This document shows, piece by piece, positions 45,572 to 59,554 of a DNA stretch of 64,000 nt. The translations under genes were made by a program, and so were the position numbers. The first letter of the stretch is position 1. Every line of letters begins with the position of its first letter. The stretch comes from Rostrohypoxylon terebratum (Eukaryota; Ascomycota; Sordariomycetes; Xylariales; Hypoxylaceae), in NCBI GenBank assembly GCA_022497145.1, contig MU385965.1, positions 1-64,000 on the forward strand, in the 5' to 3' direction. The notes beneath the pieces were generated by a model. It worked only from the letters and a program-made list of their open reading frames with translations, was not told where the DNA came from and did no database searches.

Positions 45572-48500
45572 GGAGACCATAAAGGCTGCTCATTCTAGAA
45601 GTAACTTATGATGAATGGTAAAAGGGAGATAGATCACACCGTATTAATTGGTCGAACCAAGATGTATCCTCTTCCTCACGACTCTAATACGGCGAAGTCT
45701 CCAAGTCTTAAAAAGTAAGAAATAGTGTAACAGAAGGTATTTACTCATTGCGTAGAGCCCTAATTGGCTGAAGTTGCTCATGTCGTCGATGTGATGTAGT
45801 AGGATATTTCCACGTGAATACGAGCCTTTCAAAAATATCCATAGGCTTGTGCCCCTAGGCCCCTGAAGGCGGGCTAGGCAAGCAGCTATATACCGACTAC
45901 ATGTCGGTTGAATGGTCCTTTAGAAGTTCTCCTTATCTCAATAGTCCACGAGGGAAGTTTTACGAACGCCTTATACCTGGGAAATTTCTTTCATCCGAGA
46001 ATACTACCTCGTGCACAAAATTCTAATGGTTTACTCACATGATTCTATGACACGGCATAGATCTGTGAGTAAGGGAACCGGCAAGCTCCACGTTGAATCT
46101 AAAGTATATATACAGAAATAAGATGGTTTCTCGGAGGCAATGGAAGATTCGTATACATGAGGCTTTGATCCAATGGAGTGAAGCATCGAAGAAGTTGGTA
46201 TATCGTCTTCGCATTGCTCTCTATCTACCTACCTAGGTCCTAGGTATTACCTACCGGACGCATATCATCCAAAGCATCAGAAATATAAACCTCTCTGCTG
46301 GTTTCAAGAATGGGTGTTCAATCCTCCCCTGTCCACTGCAAGGGTCATGAAGCTCAAATCACACCGCTATGTGGCGTGGCCTAATGCTACCAGGCTGGGA
46401 GTGCCCAAGGGAGATACATAGGTAGTGCATAGAATACCCAAGCATGGATTCACCCAATCATATCGTAGTTACCCCGTGGAGTTTTCGTTCATCTAGCTTC
46501 GTCGAGATCTCGCGTATGGATTTAATCTATGTAGCATTGCTTTTTCTCGCTACGCACGGAACACTGTGGTCCCGAATTGGTACGTGACGATCGTTGGCTT
46601 TTATCCTAGTGAGGTGGCTTACGATCACCTACCTGCCTAAGGTACTTCTACTCAGGTACAATACATAGTAGGTAGATAATGGAAGTACTCTACCTGGCGA
46701 TGCTGCCTCGGTTGGGCAGATTCCCTGCTCAAGCACCTACCATAGTAGTAAGTAGGGTAGTGTTACATCTAAGGATCCCAGAAGCGTGGCATAAGCTGAA
46801 CTGACATTGTGGTGAGTCTACTATGTACGTCGAGGCTAGTATGTGTCTAGGGCTTGAAAAAGATGCGCTATACCATCTGTAGTAGCTATCAGCGGTGACT
46901 TAAAAGATATGGGAGAGCTGGGCTCGAATGGAGGCTATATTAGTTATTCTCGACTTTGGCTCCTGAGGTCTTGATGAAGCTAAGAATAAGCAGGTTTCCC
47001 TTCTGAGCGCTATGCATATGCTACTCAGACTCCAGAGAGCTACATACACTAGAAGAATTGCTGTACCCCGCAGACAAGGTTGTGATCGACTAGATCAACT
47101 TGGGTTGACCCGTATCGTCGGGTCGGTCCGCGTTGGGGTGCATTGGATAGACTTAGGAGAGTTGAGAAGGCGCTTGTTTCGATTAAATTAAAAAAAAAAT
47201 CTTCCAATTATTTCAGGAATATCATGTGTAAACAGGTGCACCTAAGAAGATAACTTGTAAACGAGTGTTTCATTTCGTCAAGGTAGCTTCTATGGGTATT
47301 CATCTCTACTTACTATTTATAGGCTTTTACCTTGTACAAACAATATATTTACCCTCTTATTAATTCACGAGTATAACAACTAGTGATATATTGAGAAAAA
47401 GAAAAACTATAGACCCGAAGAAAAGTTACTTACTCTCTCTTTTTTTCTTTTTTTTAACTTATGAGAACTTATGAGAACTTATGAGGTGTTAGAAATTCGT
47501 TCCAGTTTCCTTGGGTATTTGCCGAGCCATCCTAGGATAGATCTACTATGGTAGGTCTTTCAACAACCAGTGCTATGGCTGGTTTGATTGCATATCGTAT
47601 AACGGTCGTCGTACCCTACCTTACTCTTAAAACGTCTACGCAGTGATCAGCATGTAGTCGGTAGCTATGTACCTACTTGTAGGTGACTAACCAACCAACA
47701 TACCTACCTAGTAAACAAAATGGGAGTAAATAAAACGCCGAATGTTAACGTTATCTTTTCTATTATACATTATGTAGTTTAATATTACCAGGTACGGGGT
47801 ATTACCTGGTAATAATAAACTAAAGTAAGGCATAAATATAAACTTACGTACCTAGTAACAACAACTTATATACAAGATTTCCATATAATATACTCACTTA
47901 ATATGAAGAGCGTGTAAGTATGTATGTAGCTACCTAGTGCATACTTGTCTAGAGTGCCCATTTCTTCGTAATTCCTTGTGAACCGTGTAAAAAGACACCT
48001 TTATACTTTGGATGAGAAGCCCGTCTGCCCATGTCCACCTGTTTTCCGAGATCCCAAGCTCACTTACCTACAACCAGTCTGCTCAAAGTCGGGGCAAGTC
48101 ACATGAGTCGAGCTCTATGCGGCCAAGGTGACAACAGGTGGGGGATGGTAAGTCACGGACTGAAGATCCGTTCACTTATTCCAGTCGGGACCCGGTCTTA
48201 GGCTTGCAATAAGCCGAGAAGACTCTCCGGGCGCGACAAACCCCTCTTGCATCCATATGGATACCTAACGTGTATGCTACAATAAGTGCCGTAGGTGGGG
48301 ACCCATAGACGCATACATGATACGTAGGTAGGTACTGTACTATACCTACTGCATAGGTGCGTAAAAAGGATGTAGAAGGATTAGCCAGCATGTCGCAAAT
48401 CGTAGGACCTAGGTCCTAGGTAGTAGCTTAAGCGGTGTGGAAAAATAAAATACTGTGTAGGTTTTAAAATTCATACGTTACATACCTACTTACCTACTGG

Positions 48501-50875
48501 TACCTACCTATTACCTACCTACCTACCTAGTATGCACTGTCTAATGTAAACGTGCTTTGCTTGCAGCTGCAGCTCCTCGGACGATACAGGCTTCCTACAA
48601 AACTCTGTCGGTAGTTTTCCGGTGCTTGTGGTTCTCACTTTATGAAATAATCGACTATTTGGCGTAAGCGGGCGGCCAAAGGACGCAGCAAAATTCCTAT
48701 CAGTGCTGCTTAAATATGTGTTCTATGGTGATCCAGGGAGATCTCTACTTGGATGGATTAGATTCATACCTCGGTCAGCTACTTCAGGTTGGCGAATCCT
48801 CGCCGGGCGGAGGCGGGGTTTTTGCTATGACCCTTCTCTCCGCATATACCTACCAGGACTGGTCCTACCTATAGCAGCTGGTATATAATACATTTGCTAT
48901 GGATGGGCGCACGTACACAGTGTTCACCTACCCACTCCTACTCGTTACCGCAGCGAATCTTTTAAATTTTTTTTTGTAGTTCGAAACAACGAGTACTTGT
49001 CCCGTGTGTAAAGATGTCCGGAACGGCGCAGCAACCTCCCTTAGGCACCTAATAGGCTCTTATAGCATACATTGTACTGTTATAAAAGACCCTGCATGTA
49101 AGATTAAAAAAAGTATGCGTCGGAATTTTTTTTGGTCTTTTTTTTCTCATGTTAGTACGTGGTCTCGATCTTTTCGAGGGATTATAAAGACTTGGTGTTA
49201 TATTAAATATGTGCAGGATAGGTATATAATCGGTGAGTGTTAGGTTACATTTAATGCTTTTTAATCTCACAGATCAAGGAAAAATCAGGCCAACACGGTT
49301 GAAATTTGAGACACAAGAGGATGCAACTTACTTCGGCGGCTAATACCTATCGCAAGCATCGTGTGGATGTGCAGCCCTGTTTTAAGGCGGTTACATGGTA
49401 CAACTCTAAAGGATGCCCCCTTGGCCATTCCCCTTTTCCACGTGCTGCCGTGACACTGAGAGGAGACGAAAACCAAGGAAGCCCAAGCCTACAGACCTAG
49501 AAATAGGAAGTTAGTGGGGTTATTGATGCCCTTCTACCTGTCAAGCAGGGGTAGCACGCAGCGAGAAACAGATAGCTCGCCTTGTAGGGCGGTAAAGAAA
49601 AAAAAATCCAGCCACTATTAACGAATATCTATAGTAGTACGTAGCTACTATGTAGTATCTACCCAGGTAGGCAGGTATCTACCATCTACTTGATAGACTC
49701 GTTAGCAATGATCACTAGGACGCTATATGCCACTCTCTGCTTAAGCCTCCGCCCCCTCTGTCTCTCTACCTACCCACGTACCTAGTAGGCGATCTTACAT
49801 CAGAGGTGACAAGCTCTTCAACACATTGCCTGCAAATGTATGGTATGGCATCGGAGTCAACAACCATCTAGATAGGATCCGCCGACTGTAACGGTCTGCA
49901 ATCGTACCTAATCGGGTAGGTCACATTGACACCTTGACGTCTCGTGGCATCCCGAGCCGAATAAGAGAAGATCTGCTCAGCCAAAGCAGCCAAAGTGCAG
50001 AAGGTCAGAAACTTCCCTTGCACCGATGATAGTTCGCGATGTTCTCCCGCCACAGCAACCGAGACATACATATGTACGCTATGAAGAAACGTTAGACTAC
50101 GTGTTCTAGGTAAACTTGTTCAAACTTGCTCTGGGTTATTGAGGGTGTGTTCAAAGCGCGGTCTAGATATCACTACTGGCCAACCCGAGGTCAGTAGTGG
50201 GTAATTGATGTAGCGACAAGCAGAATAAGCCGAGCTCCAAACTTGTGAGGCTGCGTGACTTACTTGGGATGCACGTAAAGTCGCATTGTCCATCTGACGT
50301 AAGGAGGATACCTAGGTCCTAGGTCCTAGGGAAATACATTCCAAAGTTGCTATAGCATGCATACCTACCCTCCTCCCTCTGTAGCGTACCGCCAGAAGTA
50401 GATCGGTCATCCGGGTCGCTAAGAGAGAAAAGGATGACCGGGGAAAATGAGATGTTGTTTGATTTTGGCCGAAGTCGGGAGCGCTTCTCTCGGATAGGGG
50501 TAGGTATACGGTGTTACTGCAGAGATGGCGTGACAAATGATGCAAATGAGGGAGTGATTAAGCCGGTAAACTAGAGGGATCACAGATCGTGCGCAACGTT
50601 GGACCTCGAGTTGTTCAGAAATTGCTTTATCGCAAGATGGGATTCTCGATCAGTGTGGATACCGGTACGGTGTCTAAGACAGAGGCATAGATAGTAGGTA
50701 GGTAGGTAGGTATATTGGCGAGAACCTTGGCATCATCTCGAAGAGCTTGCTCCAATATCCATGAGATCATTGGATACAATAAATAGATCTACGTAGGTAT
50801 GGATGCCAATGAAAATACCTACCTAAATATGTAGAGATGGTTACATGGTACGATGTTGTGTATCCTCACTTCAAA

Positions 50876-51214
50876 TTATTTCAAGTATAACACTTGCTCT
50901 CTATTGGCGAGGAACGCGGCGCTTGGCTCGTAATCCCAGCGCGGATAATAGTCAGCTGCAATGTCGTAACGAGGGGGAAAAAAGCAATAGAGCACAAAGA
51001 CTAACATGACTGCATAGATCACAATATATATGGACTCCCAACTTTGCTTATTTATCTTCCGTGTGTAAAAAGGGACACTTGGGAATAGTACCGAGAAACT
51101 ATATCCACCTAATAGCCCTACACTGATAAGGGATGTCCCGCCGAAGTTGATAGGCTACAAAGTGCTGTAATTTGTAAGCGACATTGAAAAGGGGACGGCA
51201 TATTCGCGTCTCAT
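50876..51214 (-). pseudogene. Relic of a membrane-protein gene, C-terminal part
   Basis: The minus-strand frame reads RREYAVPFSMSLTNYSTL, a TAG at 51157-51155, then PINFGGTSLISVGLLGGYSF, two hydrophobic segments (including IYIVIYAVMLVFVLYCFF) and a tail PPRYDIAADYYPRWDYEPS ending at 50876. The single stop is consistent with CAG to TAG, a C-to-T change. The family is not recognised. Upstream eroded blocks (51679-51936, 52403-52585) may belong to the same gene. Confidence 0.45.
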
Positions 51215-54200
51215 CGGAAACCAAGTAAAGCTTCATCTCTCAAGAACCGTGATCGTGTAAGGACGTGATTCGCAGAATGTGCTTGGGAGGTGTCGTCAGC
51301 TTACCTATTTTGCTCCGTCTGTCATGTATAGCAGGTATAGTAGCAAATTCTCTCCATTCTAATGTATGCCCGAGTATCCGTCAGACAATTCGAGGTCCGT
51401 CCGAGTCTACCTAAGCATATGCAGTCCTTCTACATTCTACATGTATTTGAACGTTGACCTCGAGGTACTAGGAGACCACCTACCGCTAGAATCTGCGGCC
51501 TTGATTGGCGTCCGGCTTCAACAGTTCCGAAAACATCAACGATGTGAAAGGGCTGAATCAAATACAAGCTTCTCACTATCGTATAGAGGAAACTCCGTCA
51601 ACGGTAATAACATCTACCGAAGGAGTCAATGATATGATTGCAAGTCGTAGAATCTTGCGATGCTTTTATCCAAGTTGTCTAATCGTGTAAGAAGATTGTA
51701 TTCCCGGTACCCATCGCCGACGCGGCGTCATAACCATGAAATCCTATCCAGAACACCAGACACCAAACCTGATAAAAACTCCATTGCTTCGCTATGGGAA
51801 TGTACCCTTCCTTCAAAGAGCGAGGGACCCATGGAAGATTATTTACGCCATTGTACAGTCTAGCGACCCCTTCTTGTTTCGAAACTGCGCAATATCGACA
51901 AAGTCCCTGAATATCCCTAACCGTTACTCCTAACATATAAGTATGCTGTATCTTGAACCGTTTGGTTTAAACGTAAGGCGTGGGCCTCTTGCTTCGTCTA
52001 ATCATGTGCTCCCAAGCTGGAGGAGATCGAGGCCGACAATCAGCTGGTAACTACTGGTTAGCGAGATGTGGATGACAAGAGGAGTCTCCTCTGTTTGACT
52101 TTGAGTGAAAGGGAAAGGAAATAAGCTGGAAGAGGATGACACCCATGTCCGGCCGCTCGGCTACACCCGCATCTATGTCAGAATTGACACTGTCTATAAC
52201 TTAGGTGATAACGTAGCGCACGGCAGTGATATGGAGAGTCCTGGAGCGTCGATGGCCAGCAGATTTAATCCTTGTAAGAGCCCGATCATAGTATGGAATA
52301 GGAGAAGCTTACAGCATAACTCATCATGCCTAACAAGAATGTCAGCAACCGACCAAGTTTTGTAAGGCAGGTACCTGCTTTGCAAGTAGGTTTCCTGCAA
52401 GGTCATAATAAACATACCTTACTTCCAGATGCGTCACATTGGGCGCGCAGACCTTGTTTGTTCTTTCGTACACGGAGCACCATCTTTGTACCACGAAGCG
52501 AAAATGTTGACAGCAGTATTCCACCTAGCAAAAATAAGGTCAGAAGAGCTTCTAGGTGCACAGGCCTGACAGATGATGAGGACATACTTGGGTATAATCA
52601 CACATTGTCGAAGATCTTCCGAGATCGTCCCCTGGGCTGAGAGGGTACCGGAGTGACACGATCGAGAGGATAAGCACAGCGTACGGGTGTCCTGAATTAT
52701 GACAGTTACGCTCTGATAGACCCTTGCCAGTTTGAGACCTAGAAGTCCGAGGGATGGGCAGATTCGATCAATGGTAGATAAGGCGTTCGATTTGCCGCGG
52801 GGATTAACGAATTTCTCGCATACTATCTCGACGACGTATTGGGATGATAATGGACGAAGTTAAAGGTGGGCGGAAATATCTATGTATTTAAACTTGCCGT
52901 ATCGTCGATCGTGCTTTTTTTTTTTCTCAACTGACAACCCGAAAGAAGTGCAACGCCAGGAACCCTTGACCAAGTGTGCCTGGATTCATACCTACAGACC
53001 GCGCTACTCTTTTTAAAAGTGCCAAGACGGTGGGACGCACCTATCATTGATGACATTTGGATGGGCTCGTCGATTATCGTCGTTGTACCATGATCCTTGC
53101 CCAGACAGACAGGAGTTAGCCGGGTCCTAGTAACTGCAGCAGCAGGCATAGGCGGACCACCAATGCCTCAGCCTCTGTAGATTGACCAGTGTTGCAGTCT
53201 AACAACCTACATGCGTACTGTACTATGCCTACCTACAAATAGTACGTAGGTAATACTGATACTTGGATTACCTGGGTACCTACCTAGGCAGGTAGGTAAT
53301 AGGTGTGTATCCACAAAGTATGGATGTAGGTATGTGTGTACGTAGTATATGTACGATATGACTTTCTTCCCGGTTCAAATCACCATATATGTACACACAT
53401 AATACATACGCACATATAAAATGGACAACATATCTGCCTAGGTACCTGGGTAGTGTCCCGAAGACCCGTTCTTCATATATGAACCAACGATCGACAACCA
53501 GTTGTCGCTGGCCTGACGAAGGCGGGTCTCCTCTAGCGTTGGGTCACCGTGCCCTAGGTTGACACCACAGCCAGGGACAACCAACTAACGGACTATTCTC
53601 CGAGCTGTCAAGCACCCTGTGCGTATGTATCATGTACGTCAGCTGGTAATGATAGGCCACATGACAGGGACAACAACGGAACTTATAGACGATGATGGTA
53701 ATGCTATGTAGTATGCCATAAGCAACGTCTTGAGCTAAGGGACCGAAACACACAATCGGGTTACATCTCGATCTTATGTCCACAAATCAGCTGCAAGGGA
53801 TGGCTAGGTACCTACTACATAGTGGTATATTGAGGGCACAGTATGCAGTAGTACTATCAGTACTATAGTAGTTCTAAGTAGACCACGATATCATCGATAC
53901 CAGGAACTCGGGCCAGTATCCACATAATACGGCAGAAAAGGAAAATATCCGCAACGAGGGGACGTGAGTCCCCGCTGGAAATGCAGAAACGTACTACGGT
54001 ACATACACACCTAGCATATACTACCTATACATACTACATAGTATACATGCCTACCTACCTATTATACTATGCCTTGTACATAATACCGTAGTACTTAAAT
54101 GTATGTGCTTACTTACATACATAGTAGAACCTGCTTAGGGGATAGCAAGACTTCATTCTGACACTTCTCGCTCCCCTGTTTTTGCAGGACCTAGACGCAA

Positions 54201-57200
54201 TCTAAAATCAAGTACCTAACCTACTAGGCTAGTAGCTGAACAGGTTTCTATTCTGGAATAGACCATTGCCGTGCTTCGTAGCGCGGCACTAAGACAAGCG
54301 TCACGGAATCTTCCAAGGGAAAAAAGTGACGGCAAAATATCATTTATTATGTAAACAGACTGTTTCAACCCAGAGAAAAGAAAAATATCGATCATACATA
54401 CTACCTATATAAGACCGGCATCTACATGATAAGCGAAATAAGAAAATAAATGACTAAGAGGAAATTACTACTTTACTCCTTAAAAATAATAACGGTTGGT
54501 TAATGTTATATACGGTTTAACTTGTCATTTAAAAATGATCTATCATAAAAAGAATCCTCGACGACCAGATAGGAAATGGTTAGCCGAGGTAATCATACCC
54601 TGTTGCCATAAAAAGTCTGCAGACACGGGAGCAAAGTTTTCCGTACAAGAGGAGAGGAAATAATAGAGACAAAAAAAGAATTTAGGTTCTTCGTACGAAA
54701 TAACATAAATTCATTAGATACTATTGAAATAGCCGTCGTTTTCACGTTTCTTCTGCTCTATGAGTTTATGGTGTACCCGATATCGATCCGTTTACATATA
54801 TTACCCCAGGGCCTAGGTAGTTGGTAGGTAGGTAGTTCACTGCGTAGAGCAAAAGGTAGAGGAAGAGGAGACTCTCGAAACATACTGTCAGCTCAGGTCT
54901 AGCACGTGGGTCGCTCGTAGCCACCAGGATCGCTGTACTTTTTGCTCCTTACAGCCAAGTGTCGGGCGTCCCCACGAATAGTGGTTGAAATTAAAGCCAA
55001 CGAAGTCTTCCAGAAGGCAGCATATGCAGATGCTAGTATGTTACAAGGATCCGCGGCAGTTTCAGCCATCTGCCCATTTTGCTGACCTACAGCCGACGTT
55101 TTCGAAACCCGTCATATATCATATTTTACAACTCCAGGATGAACCCGTAAACGGCAACGAGATTAGCGATAGCTGTATGTTAGATCGGGTGCTCAGCGTG
55201 CTTCTAACGCTGACTTGAAACGCCTGGGGAGATTAGCTGCGTAGTACAGCTCCCACGAACAGTTGATCATAGAACACATCTAGATAGGATCGAAGAACAT
55301 CTGCCCAAAAGTCAAAAGCATCCAGATTCCAATGTATTTCACTAGTGGAGTACGAGTTACCTAGATTCTAGAATCCTAGATACCTAGGACCCAGGTATCT
55401 ACCCACCCGCTTAAAAGCTAGCGGCTAGAGCAGTAGCCAGTATCCAGTGGTAATATAAGCACTAAATATCGAACTCGATAATATCGTGAACCGTGACGGC
55501 CTGCCCGATGATTTGCAGACACGGGAAATCTCTCATTACCATGGTTGCAATGGGCTAAAGGACGGGCCAGTGTGACCAGCGTGACAATCCACAAGCTGAT
55601 CCGTGTGAAATGCAGAGCTAATGGCTTTCGAACACTGCGTTCGGGCTCCGCCACGTGTCTTGGCTGCCCATCTGCGTGCCAGTACCTACCTACCTAGACA
55701 ATCCCCCCCTTTCCCTTTTCCCTCCTTTTTTTTTTTAAAAAAAAAAAAAGGGATGCCGAACTGTTAAGAATTCATCATCACATCTAGTACCTAGAAATAC
55801 GTATTAATGGCATTTGAATTATTATTATAACATCAAATATGGAGTAAGTCGCGTCGTGAATCTCGCTAATATGGCTTTTACAAGTCCCGTGATAATCGAC
55901 GCCAGTTTCGAGTCCTAGTAGTAGGAACAGCAAATGCAACTGACTACCTAGATAATTTAATTTTATATAAGCCATCTAATCCGAATGTGTAAAGCCTCGG
56001 GTATTATTTACATACTATGTAGCATTGTTGATTAAAGTGGACATGCGGCTAAGTGAAATGGTCCTCGTCTGCATTCGCTTACTATCTGCGCAACGTATCT
56101 GCGATGGCTTCCTTGAGTAGTACCCGTACCTAAGTAGAGTTGGCATTCTTCGAGATGAATGAGATGAATCATAAAGCAATTATTCCCTACATAGTGAATA
56201 CGGGAATGATGTGCTCGCGTATGTCGCCATACATGATCTTCAGTACCGTACTATCCGTGATGTTAGATCCTGAAAACATTCTCCATCGTAATATCGTGAG
56301 TGGAAACTTTGAACCCAAGAAACTCGACAACTAAGGCTTCTGGACAAAGGTCTAGGCCAATAGAAATAGACCCAGTGCAGCGTCTCGGGTCGCTTAAAGT
56401 GGCGCGAATCCATGTTGTCGGGATGTAATTACGCGTTATTTCGAGTACCATACGGATCCAAACTCCACTAGGAAAAACAAGGGGCGATGAAACAAGTTTA
56501 ACGAACATGCGAATCGCCTAGGACCTAGGTATGTAATAGTAGTAGGTGGCTTTCTGATAGCTGAAGATTAAAGCCTACATAAGATCTAGGTATTATATTG
56601 TACCTAGTAAATATGGGTAAATATTATTCTATTGTGCAGAGCAGGGAAATCTTCCGGAGTTTGGGCAGCTAGACAATCTATTACTACTACATAGTATGTA
56701 TGTACCGTTGCAAAGCTCTCTTATCATGCCGCCTATGGAGGTCAGTTCCACACGGCTACCTGGTCAGTGGTCCATTTATTATGGAAACCCCAACAGGTGT
56801 AGTATGTGTGGACGGATATTGCCTGGGTAGGTTTATACGTCAAGAGGATGTAAGGGACTTGATGCGGTGCAACTCGATGTTCGCAGTCTTTTCATGTATC
56901 AACTTCCTAACCAGAAGGCAGGTCGCTAAGAAATGAATGAAATTCAAGTTTTTTTTTCCCGAGTCGTCTAAGAGTCTCAACGTCAAACCTCTCTTCTCTC
57001 TGACCTTCGTCCACGTAGGAGCAAAAATCGAGCGGCTCAGGGTCTAGGCTGGTCAAATACTAGGTGACTTACGTTTGCATATTAGAGAGAAGACTCATCC
57101 GTCGAAACTAACTCCGATATATGCCTTTTTCTTTTCTTATGCATCTACTTTGGCTTCAGCTTTTCCAGGCTGTACTCGCTGGCTTCCTAATTCGATGTAA

Positions 57201-57574
57201 CTAGGAAGGTAAGTAGAGAAGGAAGTGTTTTTAGCGATTATCTCGGCGACTACAGGATAGTGTGCGTGCATCCCAATGTCTAAATCTTAGGATGCAAGCT
57301 AACATCATGAAGAAAGAAAGAATAAGCTTCAACTAACTATTCTGCTGTCACAAACCAAAGAGAGGCAGAGTAAATGCAATATTTGCTCCTTCGTACTCAG
57401 ACCTAGGAGCAACTTCTAATTCCTAACTAAGCTCGTCTAAAGATCAGATCCTATGTCATTATTGATATAAATGCGGATGATATGAGAGCACTGGAAGTAA
57501 GAAGTCCGGCTTTACTCTATATTGACACATCTGCATCGCTGCTTGTAATGACTCCGGCCCCTGTTGTTCGAGGT

Positions 57575-57886
57575 TTATATGTTGCTTTTTGCTGTGATGG
57601 CGAATTCATCAAGCAACGATTTATCTGCCAATGCCGGGCAGCTCTGGGATTCCCGAGGACTGGAGGGAACCTTATGCGCGGCAAGAATGACTTCGCGAAC
57701 TGCCCTGACTGCTTGCTCGATGTCAGATTGTGTCTTGAAGGCGACACTTCGAGGTTGCTCGGGGAGCTCAGTCACAATGTAGGCCATCGCCGCGTAGCTA
57801 CGCGTTTAGGTCATGGCGTAGACGGCTGCTGGGAAACTTCCCCAACCGATTCCGTGGTCGTCAAATGGGTTTTCGTTGAAACGGAA
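57575..57886 (-). pseudogene. Relic of an unidentified enzyme-like gene
   Basis: The minus-strand frame reads NPFDDHGIGWGSFPAAVYAMT, TAA at 57808-57806, then YAAMAYIVTELPEQPRSVAF, followed by a helical segment DIEQAVRAVREVILAAH. Both halves are in one frame and broken only by the TAA, as if CAA had become TAA. Its style recalls large dehydrogenase or oxidase families, but I cannot name one. Confidence 0.45.
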
Positions 57887-58737
57887 GCTTAATCGCCGGA
57901 AGATCTCAATCTATCCTTTTCAAGAGGCTATTCAACATTCATTGAGTTCAATGAGGCTTGACAAGCTCACCTCAACTGGCCCATTACCTCCTAGACTTAT
58001 CCGTTGAGGTAAGGGGCAGCCGCATTAGAAATAGCCCGTAAACGATTTATAATTGCCAGCCACCATCATGAAGGTACGCTGTTCAAACGAAGAGAGAGGA
58101 GAGGCACGGCGGCCATCTAGAATCGTGATGGCATCAATCTCGCTGGCACACGTACGTATGTACATATGAGTTAAGATATACTACCTAAGATAACTAGGAC
58201 CTACCTAGGTATAATTATATAGATAATAATATACTCAATTTGCGATGGATCTCTCTGGGTCCCGTCATTTTCATAATGACCCGTTCGGCACCTCCTCTTC
58301 CGGGCGGGTCTTTGATGATCCAAAGCTACTACTATTGAAGAAGACCTACCTAGTAACCATCGATCCAGCCCCTCATCTAGTGTAGTATTTGTGAATTACC
58401 TACCTAGCGGGTATTATATAAGTAATATGCTCAGGACCTAGGCCCTTATGTAGCGCTCATCCTACGAGTTGAGTTTTAATAAGCATGGCCGGATGGTGAA
58501 CCCATCTGACCTTTCATGACAACTTCATATAATGACAAATTTATATAAAGTGCGTTCTGCATCCCTGGATCACAACATTATTAGCGATATCAGCAGAGTA
58601 TAGGTTTCATTTCCGAGTGATAATCCTATTTAATTTAGAGATCGAACTTCGCTATTACCTTACCGTACCAATCACCGCTACAGCGCCCCCCCCCCCCTCC
58701 CCCTCAACTTTTAGGCGTGTCAAGGCTTGGGAGAGGG

Positions 58738-59554
58738 ATGGCGTTCTCTATCTCTCTGTCGCAGGGCTCCCTAGCGTTTACGATATTGGCGTCTACCATC
58801 GCAAGCTGTGCCGGCCTTTCGCCTCCTAACGTCAGCACGAGACCGGTGCCGTCGACGGGAGACATGATGCGTGTACTAAACTTGACCAACAAACGTACTG
58901 TGAGGCTTGCAATGGCCCCGCTGGGATTGTTGGGTTTGCACGCCTCTTCCCTAACACTTTTCTACCCAAACATCCCGCTGGCCGTCCTCCGCCATGGCAC
59001 GGCGAATGGGCTCAACCCAGAGCTCGTAACTGTATACACTGTGCTACCGAATAGCTACCTAGGGACTCCTCCCATCCTCGAAGGAGCTAAGACTGCTAAG
59101 TTAGTGCTGACTCGCGTCGTGATAGTGGTCTGCGGCAACGTCTATCCCACTGGTCCTGATCCTCTGTGCTGGCGTCCCGCTCCGTCTAGGAGCGTATTCT
59201 TCTCTGGGTAAAAACTTCACGTTCGACCTAGCGGAACCTGACGGTCTGAAGACTGACGGCATCTACTATTACGTACAACATCCTAGCTACACAGGGATCC
59301 TGATCGTGCTGGCATGCAACATCAGCCTCTTAGGGAGGATGGATGGGGCTCTCAGCTGCTGGATTCCGCCGGAATGGTACGGGCCTCTGCAGACTATCGG
59401 GTGGGCATTTATTCTTCCCACGTGGCTGTCGTTGTCTACGTTCGGGCTGTGGATGCGTGTGAAGGAGGAAGAAAGCATGCTTCGAGCAAAATTTGGCGAA
59501 CAGTGGGAGACGTGGCACGCAAGGACAGCACGATTTATACCTGGGATTTTCTGA
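58738..59554 (+). CDS. Isoprenylcysteine carboxyl methyltransferase (ICMT)-like membrane protein (240 aa)
   Basis: Two exons: 58738-59031 and 59126-59554. The intron is 94 nt, GTATAC..ATAG; the sum is exactly 241 codons. The join gives LNPELVT + WSAATSIPLVLIL. The conserved catalytic part follows: RLGAYSSLGKNFTFDL, DGIYYYVQHPSYTG and RVKEEESMLRAKFGEQW, ending WHARTARFIPGIF. These are the SAM- and prenylcysteine-binding motifs of the ICMT/PEMT-like family. ICMT methylates the C-terminal prenylcysteine of Ras-type proteins and fungal a-factor-type pheromones at the ER. The short N-terminus with a cleavable-looking hydrophobic segment and the size fit the filamentous-fungal paralogues of the main enzyme. 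The true substrate is therefore uncertain. Confidence 0.85.

Larger units (their letters stand above)
45572..58737. other. 13-kb gene desert with coding relics and palindromic words
   Basis: No intact gene found on either strand. The stretch is dominated by short TACCTA/CTAGGT words, for example at 46228-46244, 48404-48421, 50310-50330, 53269-53300 and 54040-54060. The only protein-like pieces are short, stop-interrupted and unjoined: 50876-51214 (-), 52403-52585 (-, a membrane-anchor-like N-terminus), 56263-56508 (-) and 57575-57886 (-). A T9/A15 inverted run is at 55727-55749. I see no tRNA, rRNA or complete transposon. Confidence 0.6.

Noticed and set aside
53372..53383. tRNA B-box-like GGTTCAAATCA
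   Set aside because: No matching A-box, acceptor stem or anticodon arm at the right distance.
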